Part shown: in pieces, positions 10,839 to 19,814 of the stretch
Layout: each line of letters opens with the position of its first letter
Position numbering within the stretch: the stretch's first letter is position 1
NCBI GenBank assembly: GCA_001414345.1
Contig: LLCB01000221.1
Span: forward strand, 36,836-100,835
Source: Hymenoscyphus infarciens
Lineage: Eukaryota; Ascomycota; Leotiomycetes; Helotiales; Helotiaceae
Direction of reading: 5' to 3'
DNA length: 64,000 nucleotides
The notes under the pieces: model-generated
The model's input: only the letters and a program-made list of their open reading frames with translations
What the model was told of the DNA's origin: nothing
Database searches by the model: none
Position numbers and translations under genes: made by a program

Positions 10839-12012
10839 TTAGTACACCTCCACCTCGGCCTTATTCAAATCAACATTCGCCTTTGCCTTTGCCTCTTCAA
10901 CAGGCTCACCCTCCCTCATCCCACCCAAAATCAAATACTCTGGAGCTTTCGCTTGCTCCCCGGCCGAAGCGAGGAACGCGAAGAACTTCTCATCATGCCA
11001 TTGACCAGCGGTAATATATCTCCCTTCACTATCTTTCAACATAGTATCATCTTCAGCTCTGAGAAAGTAGGCGATAGAGTACCGATGTTCATCAGGGTTC
11101 AATGGCACAACTCTGTGAATGCAAGATTGCATCGTGAGTCCGCTCGCAAATCGAAGCGAGTCGCCAACATTCACCACGGCAGTACCGGGTCTTGGTGCAA
11201 CGAATCCAAATTCTTTGGCTCCTGGTGGTCGGATTTGAAGTCCCCATTGCTCGCTGAAGAGCAAGGTCAAAGAACTGATGTCTGTGTGTTTTTGATGACC
11301 GATGTTCTTTGGGTCAACTGGTTTAGTTGGAATGTAGTGCATCATTGCCAAGGTACTTGTTGAAGGGCGATCGTTACGGTGTGAGTTTTCGAATCGAGAT
11401 GCTCCGGTGAGACCGAGGCCAGTTGACAAGGCTGATAGGATGGATTTAGTGATGATGTTAGATCCAGCGATGGCATTTTCCAAAACCTTGATATCCGAGC
11501 TGTTTTTGATGTTCTTTGGAATATGTGGGGAGTCTCTTTGAATTTCATCTCGGGAGACCTATTTCCGTTAGCGACCGATATACAGCAAAATGAGAATAAA
11601 GGCCTGCCTTGATCATTTCATATCCATCCTTGGTATCATCTAAGACACCAGTTCGAGAACCAACAGGTTCGTAGCTAAATCTGTCAGGAAACTGATTAAA
11701 CGCACGGGTATTCAATACTCACCCCAAATGTGGAGCAACAAGACCATACTCATTCTTTATTTCAATAGGAGCCCGAAAGAAGTTCTCCATCACATGTAAA
11801 GTCTCTTGCTGATCCTCCAACATTCTACGACCATCAATACCTTGAAGATCAAGATAGAAAAATCCCTCAGTTTGACAACATTTCACCAATCTCTCCAACT
11901 CAGCTGGTTCTTGAGAGAGCAGTCGTGAAAAGTCAATCGTCTCCATAGGGTAGACAGGAACCTGCTTTCCCGCCCAATCGACGGTCTGGGGAATTTCAGT
12001 TGAGATGGCCAT
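10839..12012 (-). CDS. 2OG-Fe(II) dioxygenase, isopenicillin-N-synthase-like family
   Basis: Three exons give 360 residues: 12012-11723, 11680-11608 and 11558-10839. Intron 1 (11722-11681, 42 nt) is GT-AG. Intron 2 (11607-11559, 49 nt) begins with GC and ends in AG with a perfect CTAAC branch site; without it the frame stops. The N-terminal DIOX_N part carries the FFYLDLQG motif; the catalytic domain has the Fe(II) triad H212, D214 (QKHTDISSLTLLF) and H269 (CIHRVV), and the 2-oxoglutarate-binding R280-x-S282. Family members hydroxylate, desaturate or cyclise small molecules using 2-oxoglutarate and O2; the substrate cannot be told. There are no other biosynthetic genes adjacent, so it is not obviously part of a metabolite cluster. 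A TATATAT box lies on the minus strand at 12105-12099. The start is the first ATG of the frame. Confidence 0.92.
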
Positions 12013-12948
12013 GATGAATTGCGTTGAAGTTAGTTTATGGATAGTTTACAAAAGGTAAAGAATGAGAAGACCGAACATTCTTGCAGGCTGCCTACAACAT
12101 ATATACTTACTCTCAGGGTTCCAAAAAGAGCATGTAACCTTATTTCCCCTGTCTAAACATCACACTCATGTTTCCTTATCAGCCAAAATCCACATTTCTC
12201 AAGCAATCAATCAAGACTCTTGAATTAAGCACCAAGTAAAAGAGACCCATAGGCTAATATTAAGAGGTGATAATATTCAAGTTGATCACAAGTATCAAGA
12301 TGTATCCCTCCTTTAAATTCCTTCGCTAAATTAAAGCCACCAATTGAATTGCGGGCCGTCTTACCCGGTATGTCTTAACACGATTCATGCTTCATGAAAA
12401 TTAATTTACAGGAAACACGTCAAACTAATTACGACCATGGCAATATACGCTAAGAGTGCCGATAGAAAATCATGAGGGGTTTACTGCGAGAAGTGGGATG
12501 TGGGGTGCGGGGTAGTGATGACTGCCGAAGATAATTCGTATGCGTAAATTTGGTATTGTCTGCAATTGGTGACATCAAATCGTTTGCCGAGATGCTGTGA
12601 TTTAGGCAAAGTCAACCCCACAAAAATGAGAAGATATCTGTACCATTCACAGGCTAAATGTTACCCTTGCCAGGACATTTTCTATTGCAACTCTATGATG
12701 CCATGAGCATGTTGACGAATTCCCAAAACAAAAAAGCTTCACGAAGACATTGGCAGACCTCTCAATCGAGCCACTGCTGGATCATGGAAGCACGCTTGCC
12801 GACAGGTCATTTTCTTGGCAGAATTCATCCTCACGAACAAGAGTGGATCGTCCATATCTCATTCTGTGTACTTAGATTGTGTACTGCCATTCTTCACGGC
12901 ACTCATATCTCAATCTCTTTCTTGGCATTTTCTTAACCAATAATCACC
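12013..12948. other. Divergent intergenic region between the oxygenase and peptidase genes
   Basis: Promoters of two divergently transcribed genes lie here. A TATATAT box for the oxygenase is at 12099-12105. The rest holds short open frames on both strands without protein character. I see no RNA gene or repeat. Confidence 0.5.
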
Positions 12949-15338
12949 ATGAGGTTGAGTTTGATCTTGATTGCTGGGATCGGAGTTTACGCATGTGAAC
13001 GAGATCTCAAGTTTCGAAATCACCAGAGACATTTGAAGCGAACAGATGCAAATGCTACTTTCCCACCAATCCTGGACCAGAATGAGAGAATTTTGATAGA
13101 TTCTTTCGATAACGCTTCGATATCAACATGGTCTTATTATTACAGTAGGTTGAACTTTATTGGTAATATAGAGACTGACCATGGATAGCTCATGGTAGGG
13201 TGGTTGCGGGAGAAAACAAAACTATGGCTCAGTGGACCGCTGGTCGGTTTTCCAAGTATGGGTTTGAAACGAGGCTGGAAGAATATTGTGAACCTTTCTC
13301 GATTTGATGATGAAAATGATATTAATGATTTGAAGATGTTTACTTGAATTACCCCGTTCATCAGTCTCTCCAGTTAAATTATGCCAACGGAAGTAGTTTC
13401 AAGAAAAGTTTGGAAGAAGACGTTCTCGCTGTGGATGACACTACCAGTTACCCCGATCGAGTTCCAGCTTTTCATGGATATTCATTCTCTGGCACTGCAT
13501 CGGCAGAATATGTCTACGTTGGTACGTATCCTCAAAAGCACAAAGCAAAGCCTCTAAGACAAAACTAGGACGCGGCCAACAAGCCGACTTCAATCGAGTA
13601 AAAGCCCTAGGCATCTCCCTGAAAGGTAAAATCGCACTCACAAAATACGGCGGTCCCTTCCGAGGAATCAAAGTCAAAAATGCCCAAGAAAACGGAATGA
13701 TCGGAGTGGTCGTTTTCACCGACCCCGTCGACGACAAAAACATAACAGAAGCCAAAGGTGTTGTGGCCTATCCAAATGGACCAGCAAGAAACCCAACCAG
13801 TATCCAAAGAGGAAGTGTAGAATTCATCAGTATTTACCCCGGGGATCCCACCACACCTGGGTATCCCTCAAAAGCGGACTCCCCAAGAATGGAAAAAAGT
13901 AATCTACCTGAGATTCCGTCACTTCCATTATCTTGGATTGAAGCGCAGCCTTTGCTCCAGGCTCTTGATGGGCATGGAGTAGATGCGAAGAATGTGAATC
14001 GTACGAATTGGGTTGGCGCGATTCCGGATGTGAGTTATAGTACTGGTCCCACGCCTGGAGCAACTTTATCTTTGGTCAATGTGATGGAAGATAAGGTTAC
14101 TTGGATTTGGGATGCTATTGGGATTATCAATGGTACGAATGAAGATGAAGTGGTGATAGTTGGGAGTCATCGAGATGCATGGATGGTTGGTGGAGCAGGT
14201 TGGTCTTTCTCCAAACCGGAAAATAGGTATTAACCCTTCTAGCCGACCCACATTCCGGATCAGCTATTGTTATTGAATTGGCCAAGGCATTTGGGGAGTT
14301 ACTCCAGACAGGTTGGAAACCTAAACGTACTATTGTTCTAGCAAGTTGGGATGCGGAAGAGTATGGTCTTGTCGGGAGGTGAGTTTTCCCTCAAAAATAC
14401 TACAAACATGACCTAACAAGTTCATTAGCACGGAATGGGTTGAAGAATACATCCCTTGGCTCAAAGAAAGTGCAATATCCTATCTCAACATCGATGTTGG
14501 AATATCTGGAACGATCCCGGATTTCTCCGCCTCGCCAGATCTCCACAATATCACATCTTCAATCGGAAAGAAGATTGTCTGGCCTACTCATGGTAATCGC
14601 ACCTTGTATGATGTATGGGAGGAAAATGCCGGAGAAATAGGAGTATTGGGAAGCGGTAGCGATTATACTACCTTTTTGCATAACGGAATTGGATCAATCG
14701 ATCTCGGAACGACTCGAGCTCCCCATGACCCGATATATCATTACCACTCAAACTTCGACTCCTATCACTGGATGTCAACATTTTGCGATCCAGGATTTCA
14801 AATGCATAAAGCGATTGGTCAGTTTCTTACGCTATATTTGTATCATTTGGCCAATGACGATTCATTGCCTCTTGAACCTGCAAATTATGGCCCAGAAATG
14901 CGGGCTTATCTCGAAGAGCTCAAGAAAACAATCGCATCAGCCAATAGCACACTGGATATCACTGAAATAGATGATGCTATTTCCAATTTCGAAAACTCAG
15001 CACAACAATTTAGCAATCATCGGGAATTTGCCATCTCTTCCAACAGTTCCAAAGTCATCACAGAATTGAACCACAAAGCTCGTGACTTTTCTCGAGGTTT
15101 CGTCAGCCAAGGAGGGCTTCCGGGGAGAGAGTTTTATAAGAACCTCATATTTGCTCCTGGATCTGATACTGGATATGCACCGGTCACATTCCCGGGTGTA
15201 ACGGAAGCTGTGACGGCGGGGAATTTGACACAGGCTGCTGAATTCGTTAAGAAAACAGCCAGTACAATTCTAGCGGCATCAAATATTCTGAAGCCAGATC
15301 TGGGATATGAAGGAATGAGGGGAGCGCCAATTCTGTGA
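12949..15338 (+). CDS. Secreted M28-family peptidase of the glutamate carboxypeptidase II/NAALADase type
   Basis: Six exons encode 718 residues: 12949-13144, 13189-13287, 13336-13521, 13569-14198, 14243-14378 and 14429-15338; the five introns are 44-50 nt, GT-AG, and every junction restores a conserved family motif. A signal peptide (MRLSLILIAGIGVYA) predicts secretion. The order is short N-terminal arm, inserted PA domain, M28 catalytic core, then a transferrin-receptor-like dimerisation domain. All residues of the dinuclear zinc site appear present: H361 (SHRDAW), D372 (ADPHSG), E409-E410 (WDAEEYG), D438 (LNIDVG) and H522 (YHSNFD). Such enzymes remove C-terminal acidic or other residues from peptides; in fungi they probably take part in extracellular peptide utilisation. 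Length matches the family (700-750). Many N-glycosylation sequons (N-x-S/T) fit a secreted protein. Confidence 0.93.
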
Positions 15339-16159
15339 TGAATGAATTCACGACTTTCGAGTCTTGAATTCCGTAAGACAGTAGTTGGAGCAAACAATCT
15401 ACTAGTCTGCTGTCCGTCCCGACAGCAAAAAAGGATCTCAACATTGTTGGATATGAGTTTTTCGTAAGCTGACACTTCATAATAAAGTTCATCGTTGGTA
15501 CAGCATTTATAGACGTGATTGAAATGCGAGCTTCTGGCGCTCTCCATACCTATTCCGGAATTAATCCCCAGGTAAGAAAAATACGAGTACCAACCAACAT
15601 GTCGAAATAGCGATTGGAAAAACACCGAGATTCGAGAATGAAAGGCTTCTCATTGGCCCATAAACGCAGAAGGAATAAGCTAAAAGGGGCGAATAAGGTT
15701 AGCCCTGGGCGTCCACAGAGGCACAGCAAAACAGGGGTATTTTACACCACAGGCATGCCGATTTAACCGAGCCCGAGCCTTAGGAGGGCCAGGTCATAAC
15801 GTTATGACCAGCCCTCCTAAGGGCCATATGACTCGTGGTGGTATTTTACGTACAACGATTGGAAGATCAAATCTCGCCGCAACAACAAAAGATTTGTACG
15901 CGATAAAAAGTCCCAGCTTTCCAACAAAGCTGGAATAAGGCGCGCGTTTCTGAAGTCGGCCAATGCCGATTTCCAACAGGATTCATAGGATGAGAGAAGA
16001 AATTGCCGTTGGTGGGCCGTATGTTGGTCGACCTTGTTAGCTAGCTCTGTAAGTTGAAAGTGTTGGTCGGGAATGTTGGAGAGCTATATATACCACGAGA
16101 ACGATGAATCAATTCCGAGCCATTCCATCATCCACTTCCCCTCATAATTATAATTCATA
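15339..16159. other. Intergenic region with a strong palindrome; lipase promoter
   Basis: No gene seen. Holds the 43-bp palindrome at 15779-15821 (separate entry) and, at 16085-16092, TATATATA about 70 bases before the lipase start codon. Confidence 0.55.
15779..15821. repeat. 43-bp near-perfect palindrome (possible hairpin)
   Basis: The left arm CTTAGGAGGGC and right arm GCCCTCCTAAG flank the perfect 18-bp palindrome GGTCATAACGTTATGACC; only one extra base plus a mismatch break the symmetry. It could be a regulatory site for a dimeric factor, a cruciform-forming site, or the fused ends of a tiny inverted-repeat element. Confidence 0.8.
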
Positions 16160-17065
16160 ATGAAGTTCAGCCAACTCAAATACGCCGGCCTCACGGCTAT
16201 TCAGCTCGCCTTGTCCACAGTCAGCGCAGCCGTGGTGGACAAAAGAATCGACCTCTGGAATACCATCAACACCCTGAAGTTACTAGGTCACCCAGAAAAC
16301 GATTTTAATTGCAAAAGCACCGAGCATCCCAATCCAGTTATTATCATACACGCACTTTTATCGAATCCAGATGTCGACCTCAACCTTTTGCAACAAGATC
16401 TGAAGAATAGAGGATACTGTACATTCTCAACACTATACGGCAACCACAAAATTCTTGCACCATTTGTTGGGGGGTTGACTGGTATGCGAGAATCTTCAAA
16501 GACTTTATCCGACTTTATTCTCGAGGTTTCTGAGAAAACGGGTTCGAGCAAGGTCGATCTGGTTGGACATTCAGAAGGGGGAGTCATGGCGTTATACGTT
16601 CCGATGACCTACCCAAAAGCAGCTGCCAAAGTCGATCATATTGTTTCCTTGGGACCTGCTATCCACGGTGCGCAGTACTATGGCTTGACGAATTTGTGGT
16701 ATAAAGGTGGTGATGTGAGCAGAGAGATGGCGAGCGCTATGTTGGATTTATTGGGTTGTCCGGCTTGCGATGATATGGCAACTGGAGGTGATATTTATAA
16801 GGATTTCCTCAACGCGGAGAGAATCGTTCCAGAAGGGATCGATGCCACGGTCATCATGTCGACAAAAGATACGTTGGTAGCGCCGAGCGCTAGTATGGTA
16901 AACGAAACGAATGTTCGAAATGTGATGGTGCAGGATAGATGTCCTGAGGATCCAGTTGGTCATGCTGGACTAGCTTGGGATACGGGTATTTGGGATCTGA
17001 TTCGGAATGAGTTGGCTGGGGATCATACAGGGCCAGTGAACTGCGTCGAGGGTTTGCCCGCGTAG
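16160..17065 (+). CDS. Secreted class 2 lipase / alpha/beta-hydrolase
   Basis: Single exon, 301 residues, with a signal peptide (residues 1 to about 23, ending VSAA). The fold signature of the lipase class 2 family (PF01674) is visible: PVIIIHALLSNPDVDLNLL around the oxyanion region, the nucleophile elbow GHSEGG with S138, and likely catalytic D237 (STKDTLV) and H268 (VGHAGLAW). Six cysteines (residues 51, 87, 200, 203, 261, 298) are consistent with disulfides in an extracellular enzyme. It probably hydrolyses lipid or other ester bonds; substrate unknown. The start is the first ATG after a TATA box at 16085-16092. Its neighbour on the left is also a secreted hydrolase, but there is no sign of shared regulation. 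Confidence 0.88.
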   Translation: MKFSQLKYAGLTAIQLALSTVSAAVVDKRIDLWNTINTLKLLGHPENDFNCKSTEHPNPVIIIHALLSNPDVDLNLLQQDLKNRGYCTFSTLYGNHKILAPFVGGLTGMRESSKTLSDFILEVSEKTGSSKVDLVGHSEGGVMALYVPMTYPKAAAKVDHIVSLGPAIHGAQYYGLTNLWYKGGDVSREMASAMLDLLGCPACDDMATGGDIYKDFLNAERIVPEGIDATVIMSTKDTLVAPSASMVNETNVRNVMVQDRCPEDPVGHAGLAWDTGIWDLIRNELAGDHTGPVNCVEGLPA

Positions 17066-17627
17066 GAAATCTGGAAAGTTTGGAAAGATTCTTCACTGTA
17101 TATATTGTTAAAGAAATTAGACTTGCGTTCTTGGAAGTTATAGAATGAGATACAAATTACGCACCGCCATCCACTCTTGCTTCCATTTTCTTCTTCTTTT
17201 ACCAAACGAAGACAGCCTGTAGGAGGGGTTGTTCTGCTAGATGTAAGGATACGGGGGAAGAAATGGAGGAGTTATTTTCAGCAGATATATCTCCGGAATG
17301 TACCAAGTCCCAATACGTTTTGAACAGAGAAGAAGAAGAAAATCAATAAGAACCAAAGGCAAAGAGAATAGTCGTGACTGAACGATGAGAGGAAATATGG
17401 AAGCGAAGGAGGCAATGAGAAGGAGGGAGTGTTGAGGGGCAAAAGGTACGGCGAGCGAGGGGTACCCATCGCGCAACTCCTTCAGCCTTCTCGCATCTCT
17501 CCCAGCCTCGACATCTGAGGGTTGGCAATAAAACATACCACTCACCATACGTGGTCGCAAACAATTGTACCCACGACCATTTATTACACCAATATCACAC
17601 CCAGATAGACCATCGAATAATACCATC
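17066..17627. other. Intergenic region between lipase and MMTAG2-like gene
   Basis: 3' region of the lipase gene and promoter of the next gene. Contains a purine-rich stretch (gagaagaagaagaaaatc) around 17326-17345. No gene recognised on either strand. Confidence 0.45.
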
Positions 17628-18464
17628 ATGGACCTCCTCTCCTCCATCCGCAAGTCGGGATCCCGAGGTGGCGTCAACTTCTCCTGGGATGAAGTACAAA
17701 CCTCACAACACCGCGAAAACTATCTCGGTCATTCCCTCATGGCACCCGTCGGACGATGGCAGAAAGGTCGTGATCTGAGTTGGTATGCGAAAGGCGACGA
17801 GGAAGGAAAAGATGGAGAGACGGCAGAAGAGAAACAGGCCAGGGAGAGAAAGGAAGAAATCAGAAAGATCAAAGAAGCAGAAGAGGATGCCTTGGCAAAA
17901 GCTCTGGGCTTGCCTGTGGCTGATAGAGGGGTCACTGGTGCGAATGCTATTACTGTGGGCGAGGTTAATCGTATGATTAAGGATGCTGGGGTGGGAGAAG
18001 AGGATGATGGAGATCTTGGGAAGAGCAAGGATTTTGGAGATTTTGTGGGCAAGACACAAGGTGTAGAGGGATTTCTCGTGGAGCCAGAGGAGCAAGAGAG
18101 GGGTGGGATTGTTCGGAAAGGTCGAGAAAGAGAACAAGAAGGACATAGGAGGGACGACAGAAGTCGAAGTCCGGTACGAAGACACAGAAGACGACATCGG
18201 TCGAGAAGTAGAGAGAGGCATAGACGAAGACCCAGCAGTGGTGAGCGACATCGACACCGGCCAAAGAATGATGGAAGAAAAAGAAGTCGAAGTCCCGACC
18301 GACGCGAAAGAAAGCATCGAAGCCGAAGTCCGGATGGACGAAGACGGAATCCCGACAAAGAAGAACGAAGGAGAGAATCGAATTATCGTCCTCGCGGAAG
18401 TCGTTCCCCTGATATACGGGATGATCGTATTAAGAGGGAGAAGGACTTTGATAGGCGTCGTTGA
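17628..18464 (+). CDS. MMTAG2-like (multiple myeloma tumour-associated protein 2) RS-rich protein
   Basis: Single exon, 278 residues. Residues 1-55 or so match the conserved N-terminal domain of the MMTAG2 family (PF10159): GGVNFSWDEVQTSQHRENYL, then LGHSLMAPVGRWQKGRDLSW. A charged linker with coiled-coil potential (Glu/Lys-rich, residues about 65-95) follows, then a long Arg/Ser/Asp-rich tail with repeated RSRSP and SPD words (about 175-278), typical of proteins near the splicing machinery. The function of the family is not established; a nuclear, RNA-processing-related role is inferred from the RS tail. The start at 17628 (ATCATGGACC) begins exactly at the conserved domain, although the frame is open further upstream. 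Long open frames on the opposite strand are an effect of the repetitive Arg/Ser codons. Confidence 0.85.
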   Translation: MDLLSSIRKSGSRGGVNFSWDEVQTSQHRENYLGHSLMAPVGRWQKGRDLSWYAKGDEEGKDGETAEEKQARERKEEIRKIKEAEEDALAKALGLPVADRGVTGANAITVGEVNRMIKDAGVGEEDDGDLGKSKDFGDFVGKTQGVEGFLVEPEEQERGGIVRKGREREQEGHRRDDRSRSPVRRHRRRHRSRSRERHRRRPSSGERHRHRPKNDGRKRSRSPDRRERKHRSRSPDGRRRNPDKEERRRESNYRPRGSRSPDIRDDRIKREKDFDRRR

Positions 18465-18744
18465 TGCGAAGTTATTCGATCGAAAGATGCGCACTCAAAA
18501 TACTCAATCCTCACGATTAGTGCTCCCCTTTTATTCCCATGAAATTTGGTTGTCAAATATCGCTATACAATTATGGCGGATCGAGCAGCGACGAGGAGAA
18601 CACCTCAAACACCTTTCGAATCCATAACATTACTGGAGGGTCACCACAGATTTCCAGAAAACCAACATTACCCAAATCAACTCGCCCAAGCTTGTGAACC
18701 AATTCCCGCCCCGAAGACTTTCCTCCCAACCTCAGCCATACCCC

Positions 18745-19094
18745 TCAAACCGACCTCCCATCAAACTTTCTCCACTGAAGCTTCCCCAAATCCCCACCCT
18801 CTTCACTAGCTCTCGGACTCGCGAACAGACTGCTTCGACAAGTTTTGCAGAAGAGATGGGTGCAAGATGTTTTGCTAAAGACATAAAATGTCAATTTCTC
18901 CCCTCTCATTCTGACGTCTTTTTCGTTTGGGGTAGACGTTGGGGTAACCGTTCTTGGTGTAGAGTTTGCAATTTGCAGTTCATGACTTTGATGGATTCGA
19001 GGGATTTGGGGAGGAGGACTGTGTAGGTTACAAGGTCGCAGTAGCAGGTGTCTTTATAGGTTGTAGGGTTTAAGGTTGGGTTTTCAGAAGACAT
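18745..19094 (-). pseudogene. GFA/CENP-V-type zinc enzyme pseudogene with two frameshifts
   Basis: Reading the minus strand from the ATG at 19094, the start matches the glutathione-dependent formaldehyde-activating (GFA) family: TYKDTCYCDLVTYTVLLPKS. The second Cys block and KNGYPNVYPKRK follow in a shifted frame, and the last conserved part (FSKTSCTHLFCKTC, then LQWRKFDGRSV) in a third frame, ending at TGA 18747-18745. Each shift is explained by one extra A (near GCAAATTGC, and in a run of five A). Some conserved positions are also altered (CYCG to CYCD, KLC to KLY, both G-to-A on the coding strand). Intact relatives are short metal-binding enzymes of about 120-150 residues. No plausible introns restore the frame. 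Confidence 0.72.
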
Positions 19095-19814
19095 TGCTTG
19101 TGGATTTTCTTTGGATTTGGGAGGAAGTGGGTGCGAGGAGGAGGAGATTGATATATGTGTGTGTGACAGGCTGCAATTGCCACCTGATGGTAGGCAAAAA
19201 CGTTGCAGATTCACCAATCAAATGACTTGGACTCTTTCTCATAAGGAACTCTAGAGTCCGACTCACTTCTTCGTGCGAATCGATTCATCCAACACTTTGT
19301 AGAAAAACCCTGTTACCCGCCTAGATCTCGTGCAATTACAGATATCATTCCATGGATTTAACAGAATTAAGAACCCGGCCATTTCTTTTGAACAATGCTT
19401 TAATTCTCTCAAGTGGAGTATTCACTCTCCATTCAACTCGACCAGATCATGTGACATCGAGATCCTACCTAGGTAAGGCCGACTCTCAGCTGTAACTATT
19501 CACGTTTAGACTTGACTGTTACTAACAAGACCATACTAATATGCCGAAAGTCTTGACGAAGAGACTTTCTTTAGTCGAATCAACAGACCCCTTTCTCTCT
19601 ACCGATTTCAATCTAATTGCCACTTTAAAGGTTGTGCCGCATCACACACTTCCAGCCTTACCGTCAGCCTCCTGCAACATTACCACAACAACAAGTCACC
19701 GCCACCCAAACCAATTCACTTCCCCCTTCTCTGCCATGAACCGATAGCACTCCAACAGCCGGGTCAATATCTGCCAACAAAGGAGGATCATTTAGAGCAT
19801 CGCACCGCTTCACC
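19095..19814. other. Intergenic region upstream of the sacsin-like gene
   Basis: Upstream of two divergent loci (GFA pseudogene on minus, sacsin-like gene on plus). Includes a run of alternating GT/AT at 19150-19165 and a CA/AC-rich leader just before 19815. No gene recognised. Confidence 0.5.

Noticed and set aside
10812..11363. 183-codon plus-strand frame inside the oxygenase gene
   Set aside because: Antisense to exon 3 of a clearly conserved 2OG oxygenase; no promoter or family resemblance.
8793..12012. Secondary-metabolite cluster around the oxygenase
   Set aside because: No synthase, cyclase, P450, transporter or regulator gene is adjacent; the neighbours are a HET gene and a peptidase.
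12658..12936. 92-codon plus-strand frame upstream of the peptidase
   Set aside because: No domain, unusual composition, and it ends just before the well-supported peptidase start.
17703..18494. Long open frames on the minus strand opposite the MMTAG2-like gene
   Set aside because: They are a by-product of Arg/Ser/Glu-rich codons in the RS tail; their products are Ser/Leu/Phe low-complexity and lack any domain.
18546..18809. 87-codon plus-strand frame between MMTAG2-like gene and GFA pseudogene
   Set aside because: Overlaps the GFA remnant antisense, Pro/Thr/His-rich without domain features.
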